A program made the position numbers and the translations under genes. This document shows, one piece after another, positions 1 through 6,802 of a stretch of 10,001 bases of DNA. Position 1 is the first letter of the stretch; each line of letters begins with the position of its first letter. Source of the DNA: Prolixibacteraceae bacterium (GTDB taxonomy: Bacteria; Bacteroidota; Bacteroidia; Bacteroidales; Prolixibacteraceae). Where the stretch lies: positions 1-10,001 of the forward strand of contig DMFR01000438.1 of NCBI GenBank assembly GCA_003450125.1, given 5' to 3'. The notes under the pieces were generated by a model. The model saw only the letters and a program-made list of their open reading frames with translations, was not told the origin of the DNA and made no database searches.

Positions 1-1
1 C

Positions 2-274
2 AGCAATGAATCATTTATCCAGATGATGAAACAGGTTCCAAATGCCCAGGTAATTGGCATGAAGACTTATGGAAGTTCAGGAAATCCAATACCACATGAA
101 TTGTCCAATGGAGTGGTCATTTATTTGCCCTCGTGGCAGGCCTATACTCTTGAGGGTAAATTGATCGAGGGAAATGGTGTTGAACCTGACCTTGAAATGA
201 TCACCACCAAGGAAGATTTTCAAAACAAGGATGGGCTGTTTGAAAAAGTGATGAATATGATTAAAAAAGATTAA
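2..274 (+). CDS. S41-family peptidase, C-terminal fragment (5' end outside window)
   Basis: The reading frame is open from the window's left edge, so the first internal Met (base 23) is not the real start; about 90 C-terminal residues are visible. The stretch begins SNESFIQMMKQVPNAQVIG and continues with YGSSGNP, ELSNG and EGNGVEPDLEM. This is the layout of the end of the S41 (tail-specific or carboxyl-terminal processing) protease domain, where the nucleophile segment S-x-x-E-x-F is followed by a helix, a G-x-P loop and the closing G-V-x-P-D motif. The catalytic serine should lie at or just before the first visible codon. The family cleaves proteins from or near their C termini, usually in the periplasm. 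No PDZ domain or signal peptide can be assessed. The stop is 2 nt before the lipid-kinase gene, which suggests co-transcription. Family assignment is fairly sure; substrate unknown. Confidence 0.75.
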   Translation, partial: SNESFIQMMKQVPNAQVIGMKTYGSSGNPIPHELSNGVVIYLPSWQAYTLEGKLIEGNGVEPDLEMITTKEDFQNKDGLFEKVMNMIKKD

Positions 275-276
275 AC

Positions 277-654
277 ATGAAACAACAGGGCTTCTCCATC
301 AATAAACGGTTCAAGAGTTTTGCATATGCCTGGAATGGGATCAAAATCCTGTTGCGGGAAGAGCACAATTCAAGGATCCATCTTGTAGCCGCTATTGGTG
401 TTGTGATGGCTGGATTTTTCTTTAAAATATCTGCACTTGAATGGATGGGTATAGTGTTTGCCATTGGATTGGTGATTGTACTAGAGATCATCAATTCTGC
501 GATTGAAAACATTTCAGATTTTATTTCTCCCGGAATGAATGATCAGATCAAGAAGATCAAGGATTTATCGGCTGCAGGGGTTTTGGTAGGGGCAATAACG
601 GCAGCCATCATCGGGTTGATTGTATTTGTGCCTAAGATAATGAAGCTATGGTAA
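277..654 (+). CDS. dgkA: Diacylglycerol/undecaprenol kinase family protein (DgkA-like)
   Basis: This 125-residue protein has the usual length of the DgkA family, small trimeric inner-membrane kinases that phosphorylate diacylglycerol or undecaprenol from ATP and so recycle lipid from envelope synthesis. Visible hallmarks are an N-terminal amphipathic stretch (RFKSFAYAWNGIKILLREEHNSRIH, residues 11-35, with the conserved Glu pair 28-29), three hydrophobic helices (about 36-50, 54-76 and 98-118), and the signature E70-x-x-NSAIE77 followed by K95-D96 and A99-A100-G. These match the E. coli catalytic acids E28, E69, E76 and D95. The ATG is 2 nt after the peptidase stop. The end overlaps the next gene by 7 nt, so the three are probably one transcript. 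The sequence does not tell diacylglycerol from undecaprenol as substrate. Confidence 0.9.
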   Translation: MKQQGFSINKRFKSFAYAWNGIKILLREEHNSRIHLVAAIGVVMAGFFFKISALEWMGIVFAIGLVIVLEIINSAIENISDFISPGMNDQIKKIKDLSAAGVLVGAITAAIIGLIVFVPKIMKLW

Positions 655-1313
655 AACTGCTGAAAGAACATAACCGGTTAAACGAGACCATCTTCATGGC
701 CGTTTTAACGCTTGCCTGTATGGGATTATCCATCTTCAGGTTCATTTATGCGGATTCGATGGTATTTCTGTTTTTGGTTTGGAATTTGTTCTTGGCCTTT
801 GTCCCCTGGGGATTAACCAGCATCATGATGTTGAAACCTACTTACCAGAAGAACCCGGTTGTGATAGGCATACTGTTAGGGGCATGGCTGATTTTTTTCC
901 CCAATGCACCCTATATCCTTACCGACCTGTTTCATCTTCGGCAAAGATATTCCATGCCTATCTGGTTTGACCTGATATTAATTTTATCATTTGCCTGGAC
1001 AGGGTTGTTGTTTGGATTCCTAAGCTTGTGGGACATTGAGAAAATAATGGCCAGGTCCATCAGGCGCCCATGGGTGACAGTCATATCCATGGGGCTTTTA
1101 TTCCTGGGTAGTTTCGGCGTCTATGTGGGCAGGTACATGGGATGGAATAGTTGGGATGTGATCCATGAACCATTCCGATTAATGAATGATGTGGGTACGC
1201 GCATCGCTAGCCCTGTTGAACATCCGGCAACCTGGGGGGTGACTGTATCGTTGGGCCTTTTCCTGAATATGATTTACTGGTCATTTAAATTCATAAGAAT
1301 GAGGGATAAATAA
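648..1313 (+). CDS. DUF1361 domain membrane protein
   Basis: A 221-residue integral membrane protein with about six hydrophobic segments (roughly 14-34, 38-60, 70-86, 107-127, 143-162 and 196-214). The signature block FFPNAPYILTDLFHL (83-97), followed by WFDLILILSFAWTGLLFGFLSL (106-127) and FGVYVGRYMGWNSWDV (156-171), is typical of DUF1361. This family has no established function, though the invariant polar residues inside or next to membrane segments (N86, D93, D108, R162, D170) could form a functional site. The start ATG lies inside the last codons of the lipid kinase gene (7-nt overlap), so translational coupling is likely. The stop codon sits at the foot of a long palindrome that probably ends the transcript. 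Family call is good; role unknown. Confidence 0.8.
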   Translation: MVKLLKEHNRLNETIFMAVLTLACMGLSIFRFIYADSMVFLFLVWNLFLAFVPWGLTSIMMLKPTYQKNPVVIGILLGAWLIFFPNAPYILTDLFHLRQRYSMPIWFDLILILSFAWTGLLFGFLSLWDIEKIMARSIRRPWVTVISMGLLFLGSFGVYVGRYMGWNSWDVIHEPFRLMNDVGTRIASPVEHPATWGVTVSLGLFLNMIYWSFKFIRMRDK

Positions 1314-1316
1314 GAG

Positions 1317-1382
1317 GTCTGAACTTTGATTCTTGGGATTCATGTGATTTTTCATACGAATCAAAAGAATCAAAGTTCAGAC
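1317..1382. repeat. Long palindrome, possible terminator or dispersed repeat
   Basis: An 18-nt arm GTCTGAACTTTGATTCTT (1317-1334) is repeated perfectly in reverse complement at 1365-1382. The inner sequences (1335-1347 and 1352-1364) continue to pair with a few mismatches around a TTTT loop, and 5 more bases pair outside a 3-nt mismatch (1309-1313 with 1386-1390, on the left including the DUF1361 stop codon). It lies between two plus-strand genes with no coding content. There is no long U-run after the stem, so it is not a textbook intrinsic terminator, but a hairpin this strong would stall transcription or protect the upstream mRNA end. It also resembles the dispersed palindromic repeats of Bacteroidota chromosomes. 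Confidence 0.75.
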
Positions 1383-1488
1383 AGTTTATTAAAACAGACA
1401 CTTCGGTTCATCGGGTATATTATTTAGAACTTTTCCAGGTGAACTATGTGTCCCTAAGAGTGTAATATTTGTTGAAATCGATACAGCC

Positions 1489-2745
1489 ATGAAAGAACGT
1501 ATACTGGAAAACATCAATAATGCTGATTATCTTGAACGATTGTACCGGGAGAATAAGCAGGATTTCTCCAAATCATTTCTGGAAATAACCCCTGATTATG
1601 ATTCCGAACTGATCAGATTCTGGAAGATCCGTTTAGCTCCAGAAACCCAAAGTGAGGTGACCGGATTTTTAAAGCTGGATTTATTGGTGGTGATTCTTCT
1701 ATCTTTGGTTTCCGGGTTGCTGGTAAAGCTTCCCGAGGTATTTCCACAAATCATCCGGGAGTCTTTTTACCAAAGAAACCTGGCCATCATTGTATTCAAT
1801 GGAATTATTCTTTACACCTTTTGGCAAAACAGGATCTTTGATACCCGGAGAATCCTTATTTATGGAATTACCCTTTTGATTTTATTGTTGTACATCAATT
1901 TGTTGCCGGGCAGCTATAACCCCTTTAAAGTCAGTGATTCAGTCACCCTTGCCTTTATCCATGTGCCTTTATTCTTATGGTGCATGTTTGGATTGGCCTT
2001 TGCCTCATTTGAATATAAAAATACGGCCAAGCTGATTGAGTTCATCCGCTTTAATGGAGAACTCATTATCATGACCGGCCTAATTCTTATTGCCGGTGGT
2101 ATCATGACTGGCCTTACCATTGCCTTATTCAGGGCTATTAAAATGGACATTCAGAAGTTCTATATAGAGTATGTGGTGGTATTTGGTGGGGTTGCTGCCC
2201 CGATTGTTTCTTACTTTTTAATCCGTTTATACCCCAACATTACCAGTAAAATCGCCCCTGTTATTGCAAGGGTATTTACACCATTGGTATTGATGACCAT
2301 GGTCGTTTATACCATCTCATTGATTTTCTCTGAAAGCAGGATTTTAGAGGACAGGGAATTGCTGCTTGCTTTTAATATGATGCTTTTAGCGGTTATGGCC
2401 ATCATCGTATTTTCAGTCTCCGAATTGGATAAATCAAAAGAGAAAAACATCAATGTGATCATCTTATTGGCATTGGCACTACTGGCCATTGTCATTGATT
2501 CAATTGCCTTGATCGCGATAATTACCAGGGTTACTAATGGATTAACTCCTAATCGGACGGCAGTCCTGGGGTCGAATATCTTAATTTTTATTAACCTCAT
2601 ACTTATAGCAAAAAGCCTATACAAGGCCTACCGGAAGAGCGATCAATTGGAATCGGTGGAAGCCGTGGTTGCCAGCTATTTGAGAGTCTATGCCCTATGG
2701 ACGATCGTTGTAATTTTTATCCTGCCATTTATCTTTGGGTTATAA
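1489..2745 (+). CDS. DUF4153-like multi-pass membrane protein
   Basis: A 418-residue protein with a charged, presumably cytoplasmic N terminus of about 60 residues (MKERILENINNADYLERLYR and on), followed by about ten hydrophobic segments spread to the C terminus (first at 63-79, last ending at residue 418). The arrangement, including the early block KLPEVFPQI...FYQRNLAIIVFNGIILYTFW, a run of short loops and an R-V/L-Y-A-L-W segment near the end, resembles DUF4153 proteins, which have no firmly known function. No catalytic motif or cofactor site can be recognised. The gene starts about 100 nt after the palindrome and is followed after 29 nt by a small membrane protein, so these two may be co-expressed. 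The family name is from memory of sequence style and is less sure than the topology. Confidence 0.65.
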   Translation: MKERILENINNADYLERLYRENKQDFSKSFLEITPDYDSELIRFWKIRLAPETQSEVTGFLKLDLLVVILLSLVSGLLVKLPEVFPQIIRESFYQRNLAIIVFNGIILYTFWQNRIFDTRRILIYGITLLILLLYINLLPGSYNPFKVSDSVTLAFIHVPLFLWCMFGLAFASFEYKNTAKLIEFIRFNGELIIMTGLILIAGGIMTGLTIALFRAIKMDIQKFYIEYVVVFGGVAAPIVSYFLIRLYPNITSKIAPVIARVFTPLVLMTMVVYTISLIFSESRILEDRELLLAFNMMLLAVMAIIVFSVSELDKSKEKNINVIILLALALLAIVIDSIALIAIITRVTNGLTPNRTAVLGSNILIFINLILIAKSLYKAYRKSDQLESVEAVVASYLRVYALWTIVVIFILPFIFGL

Positions 2746-2774
2746 CAAAAGTGCTATGAAGGGGGTATTAACAC

Positions 2775-3020
2775 ATGAATAATCAAGATAATGTTCAAAC
2801 AATTTGGTTTAGAAAAGTGGGATGGATTTATGTCCCGGTATCGATTATTGGAACAGTGCTTTTATTGCTGACAATCGTTTTCTGCGTAACCGTATTCCTT
2901 GCAATAGACCGACACTCCCACTCCGTATCGGATACATTGTATGGCATTTTCCCTTACTTCGTATCTGCATTTACAATTCTGTTCTGGATTGCAGGAAATA
3001 CGTCCAGAAAGGGAGAATGA
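2775..3020 (+). CDS. Small two-helix membrane protein, unknown function
   Basis: An 81-residue protein with two hydrophobic segments (about 18-42 and 56-74) joined by a polar stretch, DRHSHSVSDTLYGIFPY (45-61), that looks conserved: it has two histidines and an acidic residue at the membrane edge. The N terminus before WFRKVGWIYVP is short and soluble, and the C terminus is basic (SRKGE). I recognise the overall style from hypothetical proteins of Bacteroidota but know no function. A purine run AAGGGGG (2759-2765) lies 9 nt before the ATG, an unusually clear Shine-Dalgarno-like site for this phylum. The gene follows the DUF4153-like gene by 29 nt. An overlapping ORF in another frame (2822-3031) has no membrane or family character and is taken as a shadow. 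Confidence 0.65.
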   Translation: MNNQDNVQTIWFRKVGWIYVPVSIIGTVLLLLTIVFCVTVFLAIDRHSHSVSDTLYGIFPYFVSAFTILFWIAGNTSRKGE

Positions 3021-3055
3021 TTCATTTTTAAGGATGTTTAATTGGCACCATTTGC

Positions 3056-3085
3056 TTTGTTTCCATGATTTTAATTGTAATTTTA
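3056..3085 (+). promoter_or_regulatory. Possible Bacteroidota-type promoter for the TIM-barrel gene
   Basis: TTTG (3056-3059) is followed after 18 nt by TAATTTTA (3078-3085), which matches 7 of 8 positions of the phylum's TAnnTTTG box. It lies about 50 nt before the ATG at 3135, in a gap of 114 nt after the preceding gene. The region is AT-rich, so a chance match is possible. Confidence 0.3.
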
Positions 3086-3134
3086 TTTAATCATACAGAA
3101 AGCTGGAGAGGAAACTTATTTATACCCAAAGACA

Positions 3135-4142
3135 ATGATTTACAAGGGAATAACTTATGATGTAGGCACTGAATACAAGGCCAATATTTTAACAAGGGAT
3201 CAGCCCAGTGAGGCCCTGATTAAAACGGACATGGAGGCCATTAAGAATAAGCTCAATTGTAACTCGGTCAGGATTTACGGTAAAGATCCCAAAACTCTTC
3301 TAGCAGCTGCTGGAATAGCGCTTGAATATGGGTTAAATGTGTGGCTTTCTCCAAGATTAATCAATGGAAATAGAGAAGATACCTTAAGCTATTTAAAAAG
3401 TATTGCGATCGAATTTGAACGTTTAAAAGTAACCTATCCCTCCCGGGAGTTGGTTTTCATGATAGGTGGAGAATTAACCATAGACATGAAGGGTTTTATC
3501 GAAGGAGAAACCATCCATGCAAGAATCGTCCATTTGTTTAAACCTCTTTTCTTTCTTAAAAACATGTTGGGATTTCAGCCTAAATACCAGAGGGCGTTTA
3601 ACCAATTTTTAAAAGATGCTGCTGCAGAGGTTAAAAAGGAATTTTCTGGTAAGGTTACCTATGCCAGTGGTGTCTGGGAAAAGGTAGATTGGTCAGACTT
3701 TGACTTTATTTCAGTGAACTACTATAAAGCGTCGTTTAATAAAAAGTTTTATACCCAGAAGCTAAAGAAATTGGTTTCCCAGGGTAAGCCTGTAGCAATC
3801 ACTGAATTTGGTTGTTGTTCCTTTGACGGGGCAGATGATAAGGGCCCGATGGGTTATACAGTTTTAGACTTATCAAAAAGGCCTCCAGTGTTCAAAGAGA
3901 AATGTATTCGTAATGAAAAAGTGCAGGCTGACTACCTCGTTGATTTACTCCAAACGTATGACAGGGAGAAAATAGCAGGCGCTTTTATCTTTGATTTTTA
4001 TTCACAAAAACACACCCATAGTATTGATCCAGAGAAAGATTACGATATGGCCAGTTTCAGTATTACAAAATCATTGGGTAACAATCATTGGGAGCCAAAA
4101 GAATCGTTTTACAGCATAGCGGATTATTATAAAGAAAATTAA
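3135..4142 (+). CDS. Clan GH-A-like TIM-barrel glycosidase-related protein
   Basis: A 335-residue soluble protein with no signal peptide visible. It opens with KGITYDVGTEY, the typical first strand of a barrel glycosidase, then has DMEAIKNKLNCNSVRIYG (32-49) and ALEYGLNVWLSPRLI (62-76). The strand-4 motif is MIGGELT with E113 (expected acid/base). SVNYYKASF (193-201) follows, and the strand-7 motif is AITEFGCCSF with E224 (expected nucleophile). It ends with GAFIFDFYSQ and a final W-x-x-K-x-SF-x-x-IA block. The two glutamates on strands 4 and 7 are the hallmark of clan GH-A. Related proteins are sometimes named abortive infection protein in databases, a label I see no support for here. Lack of a signal peptide suggests cytoplasmic action on a small glycoside. 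The gene seems to be its own unit; substrate unknown. Confidence 0.65.
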   Translation: MIYKGITYDVGTEYKANILTRDQPSEALIKTDMEAIKNKLNCNSVRIYGKDPKTLLAAAGIALEYGLNVWLSPRLINGNREDTLSYLKSIAIEFERLKVTYPSRELVFMIGGELTIDMKGFIEGETIHARIVHLFKPLFFLKNMLGFQPKYQRAFNQFLKDAAAEVKKEFSGKVTYASGVWEKVDWSDFDFISVNYYKASFNKKFYTQKLKKLVSQGKPVAITEFGCCSFDGADDKGPMGYTVLDLSKRPPVFKEKCIRNEKVQADYLVDLLQTYDREKIAGAFIFDFYSQKHTHSIDPEKDYDMASFSITKSLGNNHWEPKESFYSIADYYKEN

Positions 4143-4241
4143 AAGCCAAACGATCATAATTTCAGCAATGATGTTGGTTCTGATTACATCAAATTAGTTT
4201 ACCCCAACATTAAATTCATTGATCGATAGGAAATGAAACCT

Positions 4242-4269
4242 TTTGAGACTGATATATTCTTTATATTTG
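4242..4269 (+). promoter_or_regulatory. Promoter of pgk
   Basis: TATATTTG (4262-4269) fits TAnnTTTG at every position and is preceded by TTTG (4242-4245) at 16 nt, slightly shorter than the spacing usually given for Bacteroidota sigma-A promoters. The start codon is 32 nt downstream of the box, leaving a short leader rich in A without a Shine-Dalgarno sequence, as is normal in this phylum. Position just upstream of a highly expressed glycolytic gene supports the call. Confidence 0.5.
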
Positions 4270-4301
4270 GACTGAAATTTATGTAACCCAAAAAAATAGA
4301 T

Positions 4302-5495
4302 ATGCAAACAATTGAAACCTATGATTTCGCTGGCAAAAAAGCATTGATCCGTGTTGATTTCAACGTGCCACTCGATGAGAATTTTGTAATTACTGATGAT
4401 ACCCGTATCCGGGCTGCTTTGCAAACGATCAACAAAGTAATTGCAGAAGGTGGTTCTCCCATTATCATGTCTCATTTTGGCCGTCCCAAGGCAGGACCTG
4501 AAGCCAAATATTCCATGTGTCACCTGGTAAGTCATTTAAGTGAACTGCTTGGCAAAGAAGTAAAATTGGCGAATGATTGTATTGGTGAGGAAGTGAAAGC
4601 CATGGCCAAAGCGTTAAAACCGGGTGAAGTGCTGCTGCTTGAAAACCTTCGTTTCCACAAAGAAGAAGAAAAAGGAGACGAGGCTTTTGCTCAGCAACTG
4701 GCTGCCAACGGCGACTGCTGGATCAACGATGCCTTTGGAACTGCTCACCGGGCACATGCTTCTACAGCTGTAATTGCCAAGTTCTTCCCCAACGATAAGA
4801 TGTTCGGCTACCTGATTGAAAGCGAAATTGCCAGTCTGGATAAAGTGCTGAAAAACCCACAACGTCCATTGACTGCCATCATGGGAGGAGCCAAAGTTTC
4901 TTCTAAGATTACCATCATTGAAAACCTGTTGGATAAGGTAGATAACCTGATCCTTGGCGGCGGTATGACTTACACGTTCGTGAAAGCTCACGGTGGTGAA
5001 GTAGGAAATTCAATCTGCGAATTGGATTACCTTGACACTGCTTTGTCTATCGAGAAGAAAGCGGCTGAAAAGGGAGTTAAAATATTCATGGCTACAGATG
5101 TGGTTGCTGCTGATGCTTTCAGCGCCGATGCCAATACACAGATCGTTCAGGCTGGTGCTATTCCTGCCGGATGGGAAGGCTTGGATGCCGGTCCTGACAG
5201 TATCGCCATGTTTAAAGAGGTTATTGAAAACTCAGGTACAATTCTTTGGAATGGTCCTGTAGGAGTTTTTGAGATCGAAAAGTTTGCTGTAGGCTCCAAA
5301 GCAGTGGGTGAAGCCATCGTTACAGCGACTTCAAAAGGCGCATTCTCATTGGTAGGAGGTGGTGATTCTGTATCGTGTGTCAACCAGTTTGGCTTCGCCG
5401 ATGGAGTTTCCTACATCTCAACTGCAGGAGGCGCATTGCTCGAATACCTCGAAGGAAGAGTTCTTCCCGGTGTTGCAGCAGTAAGAGGCGAATAA
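4302..5495 (+). CDS. pgk: Phosphoglycerate kinase
   Basis: Transfers the acyl phosphate of 1,3-bisphosphoglycerate to ADP, the first ATP-yielding step of lower glycolysis; cytoplasmic monomer. The 397 residues match the bacterial length and all family motifs are present: RVDFNVP (17-23), SHFGRP (57-62), ENLRF (114-118), NDAFGTAHR (142-150), GGAKVSSK (195-202, nucleotide-binding lysines), GGGMTYTF (219-226), WNGPVGVFE (316-324), GGGDS (352-356) and [13 protein letters not shown] (373-385). The start at 4302 gives the normal N terminus. It stands alone between its own promoter and terminator, not in an operon with other glycolytic genes. Base composition looks richer in G and C than the flanking genes, which fits codon selection in a highly expressed gene rather than transfer. 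Confidence 0.98.
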   Translation: MQTIETYDFAGKKALIRVDFNVPLDENFVITDDTRIRAALQTINKVIAEGGSPIIMSHFGRPKAGPEAKYSMCHLVSHLSELLGKEVKLANDCIGEEVKAMAKALKPGEVLLLENLRFHKEEEKGDEAFAQQLAANGDCWINDAFGTAHRAHASTAVIAKFFPNDKMFGYLIESEIASLDKVLKNPQRPLTAIMGGAKVSSKITIIENLLDKVDNLILGGGMTYTFVKAHGGEVGNSICELDYLDTALSIEKKAAEKGVKIFMATDVVAADAFSADANTQIVQAGAIPAGWEGLDAGPDSIAMFKEVIENSGTILWNGPVGVFEIEKFAVGSKAVGEAIVTATSKGAFSLVGGGDSVSCVNQFGFADGVSYISTAGGALLEYLEGRVLPGVAAVRGE

Positions 5496-5518
5496 AAACA
5501 TTCAATCCTGAAATACTG

Positions 5519-5549
5519 AAAACCCGGGGCATAAGCTTCGGGTTTTTTT
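5519..5549 (+). terminator. Intrinsic terminator of pgk
   Basis: A hairpin AAAACCCG (5519-5526) pairs with CGGGTTTT (5539-5546). The stem continues inward with two G-T wobbles and a GC/GC pair around an ATAA loop, and runs directly into seven T residues (5543-5549). It begins 24 nt after the pgk stop codon. Confidence 0.9.
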
Positions 5550-5568
5550 ATAAGAAAAAGGAAAAAAG

Positions 5569-5680
5569 GTTTAATTGCCACAAAGACTCTAAGACTCGAA
5601 GTTTCACTAAAAAAATATGAGAAGGGTAAAGATACTTGGTGAAACTTTGTGACTTGGTGCCTTAGTGGCAAATCTTAAAC
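5569..5680. repeat. Imperfect inverted repeat with 8-nt internal period
   Basis: The arm 5576-5608 (starts TGCCACAAAG, ends AAGTTTCACT) and the reverse complement of 5638-5670 (starts TGCCACTAAG, ends AAGTTTCACC) agree at 25 of 33 positions by hand alignment. GTTTAA/TTAAAC (5569-5574 and 5675-5680) extends the ends. Within each arm the sequence repeats roughly every 8 nt: CACAAAGA, CTCTAAGA, CTCGAAG on the left and CACTAAGG, CACCAAGT, CACAAAG on the right. The mismatches fall mostly at fixed places in the unit, so the period is kept while the bases vary. I see no coding content and no clear flanking duplication. It resembles dispersed repeats common in Bacteroidota intergenic DNA. Confidence 0.75.
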
Positions 5681-5749
5681 TTGAATAAATTGGCTAATTA
5701 AATGTGTTAGGCCAAATTGTAAATTATTTTAATAGTAAATACTTACATC

Positions 5750-6178
5750 ATGAAAAAATCACAAGTTGCCATTGAAAACTTTAAGACCTTGAATTGCGCC
5801 CAATCGGTTCTGTTAAGTTATGCCAGTGAATTAAATCTAGAACCCAAAACAGCCTTGAGGGTTGCCAGTGGTTTCGGTGGAGGAATGACCATGGGTAAAA
5901 CCTGCGGTGCAGTGACAGGTGCCTATATGGTGCTGGGGTTGAAAATACAACCAGAAGGAAAGACCTATCCGGAAATAAAGGCTGAATCAAAAGCAGCAAT
6001 CCGCAAGTTCAATGAATTGTTTATTGCCAAACATGGTTCACTTTCGTGTAAAAAGCTAATGGGTGTGAATATCTCAACGACTGAAGGTTCAGCAATAGCC
6101 AATGAGAACAATCTCTTCGATTCAATTTGTACCATATTGGTAGCTTCAGCAGCAGAGATTATAGAAGAGAATTTTTAA
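5750..6178 (+). CDS. C_GCAxxG_C_C family protein
   Basis: A 142-residue protein with the cysteine layout that names the family: C16 (in LNCAQSV), C52-G-A-V-T-G57, C100 (SLSCKKLMG) and C127 (SICTIL). The glycine-rich stretch SGFGGGMTMGKTCGAVTGAYM (40-60) and the hydrophobic GLKI that follows are also typical. The four cysteines suggest redox activity or metal/cluster binding. The family is often found near redox or metal-handling genes, but its reaction is not established. No signal peptide or clear membrane helix is visible beyond the moderately hydrophobic 53-64 segment. An upstream gap of 69 nt is AT-rich without a convincing promoter box. The downstream DUF2892 gene begins 53 nt later and may be co-expressed. 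Confidence 0.85.
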   Translation: MKKSQVAIENFKTLNCAQSVLLSYASELNLEPKTALRVASGFGGGMTMGKTCGAVTGAYMVLGLKIQPEGKTYPEIKAESKAAIRKFNELFIAKHGSLSCKKLMGVNISTTEGSAIANENNLFDSICTILVASAAEIIEENF

Positions 6179-6194
6179 CCTTCTACACCTATTT

Positions 6195-6202
6195 TACGTT
6201 TG
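6195..6202 (+). promoter_or_regulatory. Possible -7 box for the DUF2892 gene
   Basis: TACGTTTG fits TAnnTTTG exactly and ends 29 nt before the ATG at 6232, about the same distance as the pgk box. No TTG/TTTG element is seen at the expected distance upstream, so the gene may instead be read from the preceding one. Confidence 0.3.
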
Positions 6203-6231
6203 ATAGGATAAAAACTTTCAAACTTAAAAAC

Positions 6232-6444
6232 ATGAGACCCAATGTAGGATCAACTGACCGCGTTATCCGGATAGTGATAGGTCTGGGAATTGCTATCGGG
6301 GGAGTCATTTTCGAAAGTTACTGGGGACTGATCGGAGTAGTGATACTGGCAACGGGAGTTTATAGGTTTAGTTTGGTTTACAAGTTGCTAAATATCACTA
6401 CAAATAAAGAAGTAGAAGAAGGCAATAGGACTCATTTCTTTTGA
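6232..6444 (+). CDS. DUF2892 (YgaP-like) small membrane protein
   Basis: A 70-residue protein beginning MRPNVGSTDRVIRIVIGLGI, the standard opening of DUF2892 (N-x-G-x-x-D-R-x-x-R), followed by two hydrophobic helices (about 12-27 and 30-48) and YKLLNI-type C-terminal text. The start at 6232 is chosen because it gives this conserved opening; an in-frame ATG at 6127 would add 35 residues that overlap the upstream gene and match nothing. In many relatives the end reads F-C-P-L-Y-x-L-L-G-I-N-T-C. Here both cysteine positions are replaced (FSLVYKLLNITTNK), so a thiol role is not available. Function of the stand-alone domain is unknown; in E. coli YgaP it anchors a rhodanese domain. Its stop lies 20 nt before the mobile-like element. 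Confidence 0.8.
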   Translation: MRPNVGSTDRVIRIVIGLGIAIGGVIFESYWGLIGVVILATGVYRFSLVYKLLNITTNKEVEEGNRTHFF

Positions 6445-6473
6445 ACACACTATCACTTGAATGGAATCCTATG

Positions 6474-6518
6474 GACACAAACGACAATAACTACAATAAC
6501 GACACAAACGACAAGTGT
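6474..6518. repeat. 9-nt unit array, left end of element
   Basis: Five consecutive 9-nt units: GACACAAAC, GACAATAAC, TACAATAAC, GACACAAAC, GACAAGTGT. The unit core is (G/T)ACAAnAAC-like. The matching right-end array lies inverted at 6867-6911. Confidence 0.8.
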
Positions 6519-6628
6519 GGTGTTACTGATCAAATGACTTAGCCTTCTGTGTAGTTTGTGTTTTTACCCATAAAGTTTTCGCATGCTGTTGAATATTCAT
6601 CAGATGAATTGGAGTTCTCAATATCTGA

Positions 6629-6653
6629 CCGTCAACTCCGCCACTTCCGCCAA
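6629..6653. repeat. Inner inverted repeat, left arm
   Basis: The reverse complement of this arm matches 6804-6828 at 23 of 25 positions, including a perfect 17-nt block (6637-6653 with 6804-6820, TTGGCGGAAGTGGCGGA). It is nested inside the outer arms, with 150 nt between the two inner arms. Confidence 0.8.
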
Positions 6654-6802
6654 TAGTGTTTTTTGCCAAATAGAGTACAATGGCTGGTTTTTTATAATAG
6701 GTCTCTATTGACTTTATTGAAATGAGTAGTGCCAACTTTCAGTATTCCAGCAACATAAAAAATTTCAACTCAGTCCATCTCCTATGAAGGTTAATAATAC
6801 CA

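Noticed and set aside
2756..2782. Eight-codon ORF overlapping the start of the small membrane protein (possible leader peptide)
   Set aside because: Too short to distinguish from chance; no attenuator-like hairpin or codon bias seen.
4144..4180. Weak inverted pairing after the TIM-barrel gene as a terminator
   Set aside because: Only short interrupted stems (CCAA/TTGG and ATCAT/ATGAT) and no T-run follow.
4302..5495. Horizontal transfer of pgk because of its richer G/C content
   Set aside because: Promoter and terminator match the local style, and codon selection in a highly expressed glycolytic gene explains the difference.
6127..6231. N-terminal extension of the DUF2892 gene from an in-frame ATG at 6127
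   Set aside because: The added 35 residues overlap the upstream gene out of frame and are unlike the family, whose proteins start at the Met of 6232.
6523..6735. 70-residue minus-strand ORF inside the MITE-like element
   Set aside because: It overlaps the inner inverted arm (giving GGSGGVDG), matches no family I know, and has no promoter or conserved opening; most likely chance or a decayed remnant.
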